A stretch of DNA of 15,731 nucleotides from Bacteroidota bacterium (GTDB lineage: Bacteria; Spirochaetota; Spirochaetia; JABMQR01): contig JABMQR010000300.1 in NCBI GenBank assembly GCA_013202335.1, positions 1 through 15,731 of the forward strand, read 5' to 3'. The notes below the pieces were generated by a model, which was given only the letters and a program-made list of their open reading frames with translations, was not told where the DNA came from and ran no database searches. Of this stretch, positions 1-9,700 are shown in pieces (position 1 is the first letter of the stretch; each line of letters starts with the position of its first letter). Position numbers and translations under genes: made by a program.

Positions 1-1458
1 ATGTTTGCAGGGACATCATCAAATGCAGGAAAAAGTTTGATGACGGCTGCATTTTGTCGGGTTTTATTTCATGAAGGGTATAAAGTTGCTCCGTTTAAAG
101 CCCAAAATATGTCATTGAACTCTTTTGTGACAAATACCGGCGGTGAAATTGGACGTGCGCAGGCATTACAGGCGCGGGCTGCAGGCATAGAACCAGAAGT
201 ACGAATGAATCCTGTTTTATTAAAACCCAATAGTGATACAAAATCACAAGTTATCATCTGGGGAAAACCCTATCAGAATCTTGATGCTCAGAACTATTAT
301 GCCGCCAGAAAATACATGAGAACTCAAGCTCTTCAGGCGTATGATTCTTTGGAAAAAGATTTTGATGTTATTGTTCTGGAAGGAGCCGGAAGCCCTGGAG
401 AAGTGAATCTAAAGAAATTTGATTTTGTAAATATGGCTATGGCCCGTCATGCAGAGAGTCCTGTCATCCTTGTTGGCGATATTGACCTGGGTGGAGTGTA
501 TGCCTCATTCATAGGTCATTTGGAGGTAATGGAAGAGTGGGAACGCAGGCTGATCAGTGGATTTTTAATTAATAAATTTCGTGGAGATGCCAGTTTCTTA
601 ACCGATGCTCACACTTATCTTAAAAAAGCAACGGGAAAACCGGTACTGGGGGTTATGCCCTATATTAAAAATCACAGACTGCCGGAAGAAGATGGTGTTG
701 ATTTTAATGAGCGCTACGTAAAACCTCAAACAAGTTTAATGTGTACTTTGAATATTGGGATTGTTCAAATCCCACACATTTCAAACTCTACGGATATCGA
801 TCCTTTCCTTTCAGATGATGATGTATCACTTATCCACATCCAGAATGCAAGTGATCTGTCTAGACAGCAACTCCATGCTGTAATAATCCCGGGAAGTAAA
901 AATGTAATATCTGATCTTGCTTACCTAAAATCTAATGGTATTGCAGAAGAAATATGCAGACTCAATCGAAAAGAAGGAACGGTCATTATCGGTATATGCG
1001 GAGGATTCCAAATGCTGGGAAAAACGATCCATGATCCGCTGGGAATTGAGACAGCCCCTGACAGTTCAATACAGGGACTAAATCTGCTGCCGGTAAATAC
1101 AACTATTGCAGAACAAAAAATACTGAGTCAAACAGCTACCAGATACCGTAAAACAAATGAACCAATCAATGGATATGAAATTCATCATGGATTATCATCA
1201 TACAGCAATACACTGGATATGTTTGAAGAATCCGGCCTTGGAGCTGAAGCCCCTCTGGTTTGGGGGACCTATCTTCATGGAATATTCGAGAACAACTCTT
1301 TCAGAATACAAAAACTAAACGAAATCAGAGAAAAATTTGATCTTCCCCTTTCAGAAGCTAATGATACCTGGAATCTGGATACAGCTTTGGATGAGTTTTC
1401 AGAGATTTTCAAATCACAAATCGATACAGAATTACTGAAAAGAATGATGGGATTATAA
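1..1458 (+). CDS. cobQ: Cobyric acid synthase (adenosylcobyrinic acid a,c-diamide amidotransferase), 5' end cut by window edge
   Basis: CobQ/CbiP catalyses the ATP- and glutamine-dependent amidation of side chains b, d, e and g of adenosylcobyrinic acid a,c-diamide to give cobyric acid, in the cytoplasm. The visible 485 residues begin inside the usual N-terminal strand. The nucleotide-binding motif GTSSNAGKS lies at residues 4-12, whereas full-length homologues normally have several residues before it, so the true start is probably upstream of base 1. An N-terminal dethiobiotin-synthetase-like ATPase domain (about 1-230) is followed by a class I (triad) glutamine amidotransferase domain (about 250-440). 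That domain has the nucleophile in GICGGFQML (Cys333) and a late His in WGTYLHGIFEN. There is one base between its stop codon and cbiB, so the two are almost certainly co-transcribed and translationally coupled. Family assignment is secure; only the start is uncertain. Confidence 0.95.
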   Translation: MFAGTSSNAGKSLMTAAFCRVLFHEGYKVAPFKAQNMSLNSFVTNTGGEIGRAQALQARAAGIEPEVRMNPVLLKPNSDTKSQVIIWGKPYQNLDAQNYYAARKYMRTQALQAYDSLEKDFDVIVLEGAGSPGEVNLKKFDFVNMAMARHAESPVILVGDIDLGGVYASFIGHLEVMEEWERRLISGFLINKFRGDASFLTDAHTYLKKATGKPVLGVMPYIKNHRLPEEDGVDFNERYVKPQTSLMCTLNIGIVQIPHISNSTDIDPFLSDDDVSLIHIQNASDLSRQQLHAVIIPGSKNVISDLAYLKSNGIAEEICRLNRKEGTVIIGICGGFQMLGKTIHDPLGIETAPDSSIQGLNLLPVNTTIAEQKILSQTATRYRKTNEPINGYEIHHGLSSYSNTLDMFEESGLGAEAPLVWGTYLHGIFENNSFRIQKLNEIREKFDLPLSEANDTWNLDTALDEFSEIFKSQIDTELLKRMMGL

Positions 1459-1459
1459 A

Positions 1460-2401
1460 ATGGATAGAATCTGGATGATTGGGATTGCACTTTTACTGGA
1501 TAGTTTATTTGGTGATCCGAAATTTCGATTTCATCCAGTTCGCTTGATGGGTGCATTTGCAAACTTATGTGAGCGGATAAGTGGTAAAGTTTTTGGCAGG
1601 ACAATTTTATCAGGTGTAGCCGCGGCATCTGTAACCGTTTCTCTGCCCGGCATTATCAGTTTCGTAGTTCTTATCTCTGCAAAGTCGCTTCATCCCATGC
1701 TCTATATCGCTGTCGGGTCAATCATGATCTATTTCTCTATTGCCGTTAAAGATTTAGTTCAGCATGTAAAAATGGTCTATAAACCCCTGGTAAATGATGA
1801 TTTAGCAACTGCAAAAATCAATCTATCAAAAATAGTTTCCAGAGATACCAAGCACATGAATAGAGTTGATATAATTCGAAGCACCTGTGAAACACTCGCA
1901 GAGAACTATCTCGACAGCATAGCATCACCTATTTTCTACACCATACTTTTGGGGCCAATAGGTGCTGTAATCTTTCGGGGAATAAATACTCTGGATGCCA
2001 TGTGGGGATATAAAAGTGATAAGTATAAGAATTTTGGGTATGCTGCCGCTAAATTGGATGATGCAGTGAATCTGATTCCCGCACGTATATGCGCCGGTGT
2101 TATGGCTATATCTGCTCTTATGCCCGGCTATTCTTTTACCGGAAGCATCCGAACAATCCTTCAGGATTCACGGAAACATGATAGTCCAAATTCGGGCTTT
2201 CCTGAAGCAGCAGCTTCCGGAGCGCTTGGTATAAGTTTTGGCGGAAATGTGAGCTATTTTGGTAAGATGCATCAAAAACCAATTATTGGCCATGGTGAAC
2301 CCAAACTTAGCCATATTCCACAATTGATTACTTTAATCTATGTAAATACTCTTTTAGTTACAACCCTGGGTTTCCTGGGACTCCGACTCTGGTATCAATA
2401 G
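1460..2401 (+). CDS. cbiB: Adenosylcobinamide-phosphate synthase CbiB (CobD family)
   Basis: This is an integral membrane enzyme of the late cobalamin pathway. It joins aminopropanol or its phosphate to the f side chain of cobyric acid, making adenosylcobinamide (phosphate). The 313-residue length is normal for the family. Family signatures are visible: the N-terminal LLLDSLFGDP followed by HPVRLMG, the central FRGINTLDAMWGYK, then KLDDAVNLIPAR, and the C-terminal NSGFPEAAASGALG and YFGK segments. Several hydrophobic stretches (for example about 50-95, 155-175 and 285-310) fit a polytopic membrane protein. The ATG follows the cobQ stop by one base, with a weak GGGA seven bases upstream inside cobQ, which suggests coupling. 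It takes the product of CobQ as substrate, so gene order mirrors pathway order. It converges on the next gene with two bases between the stops and no separate terminator. Confidence 0.95.
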   Translation: MDRIWMIGIALLLDSLFGDPKFRFHPVRLMGAFANLCERISGKVFGRTILSGVAAASVTVSLPGIISFVVLISAKSLHPMLYIAVGSIMIYFSIAVKDLVQHVKMVYKPLVNDDLATAKINLSKIVSRDTKHMNRVDIIRSTCETLAENYLDSIASPIFYTILLGPIGAVIFRGINTLDAMWGYKSDKYKNFGYAAAKLDDAVNLIPARICAGVMAISALMPGYSFTGSIRTILQDSRKHDSPNSGFPEAAASGALGISFGGNVSYFGKMHQKPIIGHGEPKLSHIPQLITLIYVNTLLVTTLGFLGLRLWYQ

Positions 2402-2403
2402 CC

Positions 2404-3612
2404 CTACATCAACCTTTTCTCCCCTTCCAGTGCACGTATGCCGGAAACATCCTGTGACACTTCCAGAACGCCCTTATAAGCTCCCTCAGGGGTAAATAAC
2501 GGAAAATACCTGATGTGAATAAACTTCCCCCCCAGGGATAACCAAAATTCTGCAGGCTCTTTATGCCCATTATGAAAATCATCAACAATTTTCTGGACAA
2601 TGTGAACACTTTTGGGTGGGTGGCAGTTCTGCACTTTACGCCCAATTATTCCAGGACTTCGGGGAAATATCCTCTCCTGCCCCTCGTTGTAATATCTTAC
2701 CTCATCATTCTCATCAACAAAAGAGACATCGACAGGTAGATTATTCAGCATCAAATTCAATTGATCCGACGTTAATGCACCGACGCGTAAATCAATTGTG
2801 CTGTCAGTTGTTTTTTCAGAGCTGGACTGAACACCGGATAATTCTACAGGAGATACTGCCTTTTGCACGTCAACGGCCCAGACTGATCCCGGCTGCACCC
2901 ATGCATATCCGATATCCAGCTCACCTTCCCTGATCTTAAACCATGCGGATTCAGGCAGCTTTCGTAAAGCAGTGGGAAATAAAATTTTCTCTTCCATAAA
3001 AATCATTTTTTTCAATTTTCTTAACAGGTCCTTTCCGACCAGCTTAATTTCTGCAATATTCCCGGCTTCCAGAGATCTTCTAAATAATTTTATGCTGGCT
3101 CTGATTTCATCATGCTTTCCCCACATAACCTTTGATGGTCCGGTAAATCCGACACCTTCAAGAAATGGGAAAAGTTGATTCTCTTTTCGGGTATAATGAA
3201 TATCAATTTCTGCAATCCGATCAAATACTTCACGAATATTTGACAAATCAGAACCTGCAGGAATTTTCTTACTAACTTGTCGAAAACTCCTCATAAGTTT
3301 CTTAAGCGCAATATTTTCTCTTTTATAGGTATCAACAGGATGTCCGGAAAGAACTTTCTGGTGGTTAGCAGTCTGCAGCCCATCCTTAAATGCTTCTACA
3401 TGAATTTCGCAAAGCTTTTGCACCTCTTCCACAGGGACCCCCTCTGCAATAAGAGCCTGTTCAGCCTCGGCAATCTCCTCAGGACTAAGATTAGCCAAAA
3501 GTTTAGAGAATCTTTTTTTCATTTTCGGGATATCATTTTCAGAATCAAGATGTGTAATTATATATCTTAGTTCCTTCTTACGTTCATCAGCGTTTTTAAT
3601 TAATTCAGACAT
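2404..3612 (-). CDS. DUF438 - hemerythrin (HHE) - PAS domain protein
   Basis: This is a soluble 402-residue protein with three recognisable parts. An N-terminal DUF438 helical domain spans about 10-80. A hemerythrin/HHE-type four-helix bundle (about 90-235) contains putative di-iron ligands in IHYTRKENQLFPFLE, WGKHDEIR and MEEKILFP. A C-terminal PAS-like domain (about 285-395) includes VSFVDENDEVRYYNEG and ends in VLEVSQDVSGIRALEG. This order is a known family in anaerobic and facultative bacteria. By homology to hemerythrin-like and PAS proteins, a role in sensing or handling O2, NO or redox state is inferred; no enzymatic output domain is present. The ATG is well supported by AAGGAG seven bases upstream. 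It lies 114 bp downstream of ndvB on the same strand, with an operator-like dyad in that gap, so it probably has its own regulated promoter. Confidence 0.85.
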   Translation of the reverse strand: MSELIKNADERKKELRYIITHLDSENDIPKMKKRFSKLLANLSPEEIAEAEQALIAEGVPVEEVQKLCEIHVEAFKDGLQTANHQKVLSGHPVDTYKRENIALKKLMRSFRQVSKKIPAGSDLSNIREVFDRIAEIDIHYTRKENQLFPFLEGVGFTGPSKVMWGKHDEIRASIKLFRRSLEAGNIAEIKLVGKDLLRKLKKMIFMEEKILFPTALRKLPESAWFKIREGELDIGYAWVQPGSVWAVDVQKAVSPVELSGVQSSSEKTTDSTIDLRVGALTSDQLNLMLNNLPVDVSFVDENDEVRYYNEGQERIFPRSPGIIGRKVQNCHPPKSVHIVQKIVDDFHNGHKEPAEFWLSLGGKFIHIRYFPLFTPEGAYKGVLEVSQDVSGIRALEGEKRLM

Positions 3613-3673
3613 ACTGTATCTCCTTATATGTATCTTTTCTAAACATAAGGTAATGCAGTTTATCGTGTAAGTA

Positions 3674-3689
3674 TGTAATACATGTTACA
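3674..3689 (-). promoter_or_regulatory. CRP/FNR-superfamily-like operator dyad upstream of the DUF438/hemerythrin gene
   Basis: The 16-bp dyad has half-sites TGTAA and TTACA separated by six bases, the geometry used by CRP/FNR-superfamily regulators (TGTGA-N6-TCACA and variants such as HcpR/Dnr sites). Its centre is about 70 bp upstream of the ATG of the DUF438/hemerythrin gene. A weak -10-like TATGTT lies about 37 bp from the dyad centre toward the gene (3647-3642), near the spacing expected of an activator site. Which regulator binds is unknown; binding is inferred from symmetry only. Confidence 0.4.
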
Positions 3690-3726
3690 AAATCAGAAGG
3701 TTTTTTTCTTCATGCACATTTCTTCT

Positions 3727-6700
3727 TCAAGTTTTTTTTAATGGAATTCGCAGCTCAACCCGGTGTTCCGCATGATCGTCAGCAAGAGTAATGGTATTTT
3801 CCTTTTGCCCGATACCATCAACACACACCTGCATTTCACCGCTGGCAGGTATCTGAATGACTTCAATATGATACATCGTTTCCCGAAATCGGTAATGGAT
3901 CTTGAAACTCTCCCAGTCCGGGGGAAGACATGGAGCAAAACGTACGGTATCCTCTGTAAGGTCGAAACCCAAAAGTGATTCCAGAATGAGCCGATACATC
4001 CATCCTGCGGAACCGGTATACCAGGTCCATCCACCACGACCGGTGTGCGGCGGAAGTGAATAGACATCAGCTGCCATGACATACGGATCTACCTTATAGA
4101 CAGCAATTTTTTCGGGCGATACAGAGTGATTGATCGGATTTATCATAGTAAAGAGTTCCCATGCCCGTTGGTTATCCCCCAGCTTAGCAAAGGCCATCGC
4201 TGCCCAAATTGCCGCATGGGTATACTGCCCGCCGTTTTCCCGTACGCCCGGTACATATCCTTTGATATAGCCGGGATTCGGTGAGGACTTATCGAATGGC
4301 GGCTCCAGAAGCTGTATCAGATCGTACTCACGGTTGACCAGAAAATCATCCAGCGACTTCATTGCCTGGCGGGAACGCTCCGGTTCTCCTGCTCCTGAAA
4401 GAACAGACCAACTCTGTGCTATTGAATCGATTTGACATTCGGTATTGCTTGAAGATCCAAGAGGAGAACCATCATCAAACCAGGCCCGGCGGTACCAGGA
4501 ATCATCCCATGCATTTTTTTCGATATTTCTGCTTAGTTCATGAGCCTCTTTCAGACAGCGCTCAGCAAAGGCAGGGTCCTTATGTTGGAGTGCAATTTCG
4601 CTGAACTGCAGGAGTACAGTATAGAGAAAAAATCCGAGCCAGACACTTTCCCCCTTACCCTCTTTGCCGACCATATTCATTCCATCGTTCCAGTCTCCGG
4701 AACCGATGAGAGGTAGTCCATGTGCACCACGAGGAAAACTATACAAAATAGAACGAACGCAATGATCATATAAACTGGCTGTTTCCTCGGATTGAGATGG
4801 TTGATTATAGGAGGATTCTTCATATAGATTGAGCTGATGTCCCTCAATAAAGGGAATAATGTCATCGAGAATGCCAGTGTCACCGGTGATTGAAATATAT
4901 CGGCATGTCGCCAACGGGAGCCACAAGTAATCGTCGGAGCAATGAGTCCGTGATCCACGTCCCGCCGGTGGGTGCCACCAATGCTGTACATCACCTTCAA
5001 CAAATTGATGTGCTGCACAGAGAAGTATGTGTTCACGAACAATAGTAGGCTCGGTATACACAAGTGCCATGACGTCCTGCAGTTGATCGCGATAGCCGAA
5101 AGCTCCCCCTGACTGGTAGAAACCGCTTCTCCCCCACAACCGGCAGGAAAGCACCTGGTACACGAGCCATCCGTTGGCAAGGACATTGAGTGATGCGTCC
5201 GGAGTTTCCAGCTGCACTTTCGAGGTAGCATGATTCCAGTATGAGCGTACCTCATCAAGAGCCTCCCGCACCGAATCGGTAGTTTGAAAACGATGCACTA
5301 GCGCACTGGCTTCGTCCGTATTGCTTCCCGCCCCGAGCTTGAAGACAATCTCGCATTCTTTTCCGTTAGCAAGCACAAAGGGCACCTGAATGGCAGCGCA
5401 GGGATCATGGGCGGGACCAGTCACACCGGAAAGGTTGACCCTGGTCATTGCCTCCGGATTTGCGAGCGTCCCGTTGCGTCCGATAAATTCGGTTCGGTCG
5501 CCTGTTACAGTTCGGTTGTCTCCTGTAACATCAAGGAAAACTGTAGTGCCGGCAAACTCAGTGTTATGCCAGCTCCGGGCAAAGAGGGCTCCCGTTCCAC
5601 TGTCTACCTCGGTGACCACATGCATTGAGGACTTCGCTCTCAGGTCGCCGAGAACCAGTTCTGCATATGCTGTTGTCGAAAGTCTGCGGGATCGCCCCGA
5701 GTCGTTGCGTATTTTTAGAATCATGAATTTTACCGGAGCAGCAAGAGCAACAAACACACAAAGTTCAGAGTGTATGCCGAGTTCTGAATGTTCAAAAACG
5801 CTATAGCCGAAGCCGTGACGGGATACATATGGTTCCTTCCCACATCGGGGAAGCAGGGTTGGAGACCAGAATTCTCCGCTCTCCTCATCCCTGATATACA
5901 GTGCTTCACCGCTTACATCACTTACCGGATCGTTATACCAGGGTGTCAGCCGGAACTCATGAGCATTCCCGCTCCAGGTGTATGACATACCGGACTCGGA
6001 AACAACTGTACCAAAATGAGGATTTGCTATTACATTTGACCACGGAGCAGGAGTAACCTGGCTGCTCCCGGTGGTGATAACATATTCATGCCCGTCAGGA
6101 GAAAATCCGCCAAGCCCATTAAAAAAAAGCAGATCCCGGGCAGCCAATTCTGTTGCCCTGAAACGGGGTTTTACATCACGCGAAGATAACAAATACGGTA
6201 TTAATTTCTTCTGAATACTTTGTCCCTCTATCTGATCTTCAAGGGTGCCGTGGCTGTCTCTTAAAACTATTCGGGAGACTGCCTGAATCAGAAGTCTGTC
6301 CTCGGTTGATATCTGGTCTACTGAGCGCACAAAGATACCGCCCGGCCTGTTTAGCACATTTCTTTCAGAGCCAGCAGTGACGATCCCCAGAATCTGTTCC
6401 TGAAGCTGTTGCCGGTAGGTTCCGTATTCTTCATTCCAGATCACCAGATCCACTCCGAGTCCTTTCTGATGCCAGTAGGAGTGTGCCTGCACAAGTTGAC
6501 GTACCAGAATAATATTGGCTGGATCTTCTATCCTAAGAAGTACAATCGGCAGATCTCCTGAAATGGAGTAACCCCACAGGTCGGATTGACCCTGGTGATT
6601 TGCAATAATACAATGTGCTTCAGTGCGCAAACGGGAATGGGCATAGAGTATTGCACTGGCGAGGTGATTATAGAGATTTGCATCTGCTTCGGTCGCGTTA

Positions 6701-9700
6701 ATTTGCTGTAAAACTAAATGGCTGTGTGTTTGTGACAATTCAAAAACACGATTTGCAAACCGTCTGCCCAGATATTTTTCCACAAGATGTAAAGCAGATT
6801 CACGGGTATCGCTGATACCGGTGACAAGATCAATGGTTACCAGGGTCTCGGGCTCTATTACTATTTTTTGACGAATGGCGACAACCGGATCAAGGACTGA
6901 TCCCTGGCTTCCGGAAAGAGAGCCGGTATCCTTCATTGCCTTCGGAGAAACAATAGAATTTCCCCGCCCGATAAACTGCATCCGATCTGTTTCATAGGAA
7001 ACGGCAACGACCTTTGCATCGCGTACGGTCATCAGATGCAGCATACAGGGAAATTGTTCCTCCGGAGACCGGGGTCTACGTGTACAAAGGACTGCTTGTT
7101 TCTCTTCGATTATTTCGGTTTGAATAAAAAGATTGCTGAAGTCGGGGTGAGCTGCGTCGCTTGCTGCAGTAGCAATAACAACCTCCGTATAGCTTGTTAC
7201 TTCAATAGTCCGTTGATACTGGGTTAGATTGGTTATTCTGACCCGACGCAACTCGATGTCATCTTCCGGTGACACAGCAATTTCAGTATATGTATCAAAG
7301 TTGTGGTCACACCGGCGAAACTCAGCCCGACCCTCTGAAAAGACAACCTCGTAATTTTCCGGATGCTTCAGAGTTGGCTGATATGCATTTGACCAGAACT
7401 CTTTTGTCCGGTCATCGCGAATATACACAAATGTACCCCAGTTGTCGCGGGTAGTATCTTCATGCCAGCGGGTAAGGGCAAGCTCTTTCCAGCGACTATA
7501 CCCGCCGCCTGCATTGGTAACCATTACATGATAGTTGCCGTTTGACAGCAGCTGCACTTCTGGTACCGGAGTATCATAGCTTTTGAATACACGCACAGGC
7601 ATAGCTGACACCCCGTGACTTGTGAGCCTTTCCGGTATGTTGGTCGATTGTGAATGTGAGAAGGTAGTTCTCGGAATTTTCTCTTCGAGCAGCAAGGCTG
7701 TTGCACGAATAATTGGAATCAATTCGAACCTTTTTTGCATTGGCTTGCCAAGAAGATGAGACACAAACGACAGAAAACTCATTCCCTGATGATGAGCCAT
7801 AAAGGATCGCACAATGGTGTACGATTTGCCGGATTGTACACGGGATTTCGTATAGTCAATTGCTTCATACAAGCCATAGTCTCCTTCAAAACCGCTGTCG
7901 GAAAGGCGTTGAAGATTGAGGCAAGCCTTCTCCGGCATGACCATCAGCGAGAGTGCTGTGGCATAGGGTGCCACAACCAGATCTTCGACAAGACCACGCA
8001 TTAGACCCATTCCAGGAACACCGAATGCCCGGTATTGATAATTGAGGCTGACATCGTATGAATTGTAACCCGATTCTGATATACCCCAGGGTATATTTCG
8101 CTGACGTCCATACTCAATCTGCCTGCGGACTGCAACATGACATGTTTGATCGAGAAGGGTTCCCCTGTATGTTGGCATTACCAGAAGCGGCATCAGATAC
8201 TCAAACATTGAACCGCTCCACGAAAGGAGGAGAGATTCGCTTCCCGATTTTACAAGGAAGCGTCTGAGTGAAAACCAGTTTTCCTGGGGAATCTGACCCT
8301 GAGCAATTGCTATAAAACTTGCCATCCTTGCCTCGGAGGCAAGAAGATCGTAGTATCCGGGATCTTTCCGACGACTGTCGACTTTGTGTCCGATAGAGAA
8401 AAGATGCCGGTGTTTGTTATAAAGGAACACGAAATCCATTTGAGTAAATTTTTCTATCTGAAGAGCGGCTTTGTTTATTGAAGAAAAACGTTCTCTAGCG
8501 TGGGTCTGTCCGTCTGAGAGCAGTTGTGCAAGTTCCGGGAGACGACCGGCGAAAGTCTGTATCATTTCACTTTCAAAAACAAATAATTCGCGTAAGCTCA
8601 AAAAACTGTTTACTCTCAGAAAATCAGGTTCGCTCTTATACAGCTGGTCCTGTGATATCCAGGGCATAAGAAACTCGAGTTCGTCGAGTGAGTCACGACA
8701 CTGACGTTTGAGCGCCTTAGCCCACCATTTCACCAGAGGTTCTTTTCGGTGTGCAAGTACTTTGTAAACCTCTTCAGCCGAAGAGAACAGCTGTTCCAGT
8801 GACGTCCATACTGCTGATAAAGTGTTCGGTGCAAAACTCATCACCGCTTCAAGTTCTTTTCGAAACTGGATAAAAACAGCAGGCTGTTTGTCTTCAAGAA
8901 CTTCGCCAAGAATCATCTGGGTGTCTTTTATCCCTTCCCATATTGTTGCCCCCGGAATTTTCTCGTCCGGAAGTGCCAATAAACCGGAACGAAGCGTCAA
9001 AAGATGGGATGCAAGGTTGCCGCTGTCAACTGTCGAAACATAACGGGGTAGAAGCGGTTGCATGGTAATTGTGTCATACCAATTGTAAAAATGTTTTCTG
9101 TGTTTTTTAAGTGCAGCCATTGATTGGAGTGTGAGTATCGTACGCTCGAGCAAACATCCATCCGTTATGTAGCCGAGGTCACGGGCACCCAGATTTGCTA
9201 GAAGAGCAAGACCCATATTTGTTGGAGAGGTACGATGGGAGATCTTGGCTGCAGGAATTTCCTGGAAGTTATCAGGAGGAAGCCAATTCTCTTCAGCAGT
9301 AACAAATGTCTCGAAGAATGCCCATGTTTTCCGGGACAGCCTGCGCAGAAATATGTTCTGATCTTCAGTCATGATTTTCTTTCGACCTGAAAGAGGTCGA
9401 CTGATCCACCATACGAGTGCAGGAGAAATAAACCAGAAAAAGAGTATTGGAGAAGCTGCCAGCACGCTTACCGATTGTAACAGGATGAGAAAAAGAAGTA
9501 TTGCCGAAGCAAGAGATGGAGCAATCCACATCGATCGAAATGAAGAAGCTAAATTCATATGTCCGCTCTGCTCACTGACATTAGAGGGCTGCCATTCGAG
9601 TAAATTCCGGTGTGTGAAAACCATCCGCCAGCAAGTTCGAATAATCGCACCCAAACTGAAATAGGCATCGTATGGTAAACAGGCTATGGTCAGCACAATT

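Noticed and set aside
3690..3740. Runs of seven to eight Ts just after ndvB as a terminator
   Set aside because: The T runs are on the plus strand, so they are A runs in the ndvB transcript, and there is no strong stem before them.
4677..5806. Long overlapping reading frames inside ndvB (for example 193 codons minus strand, 138 codons plus strand)
   Set aside because: They lie wholly within the intact ndvB frame, whose conserved GH94 motifs cover the same bases. They are by-products of its codon use.
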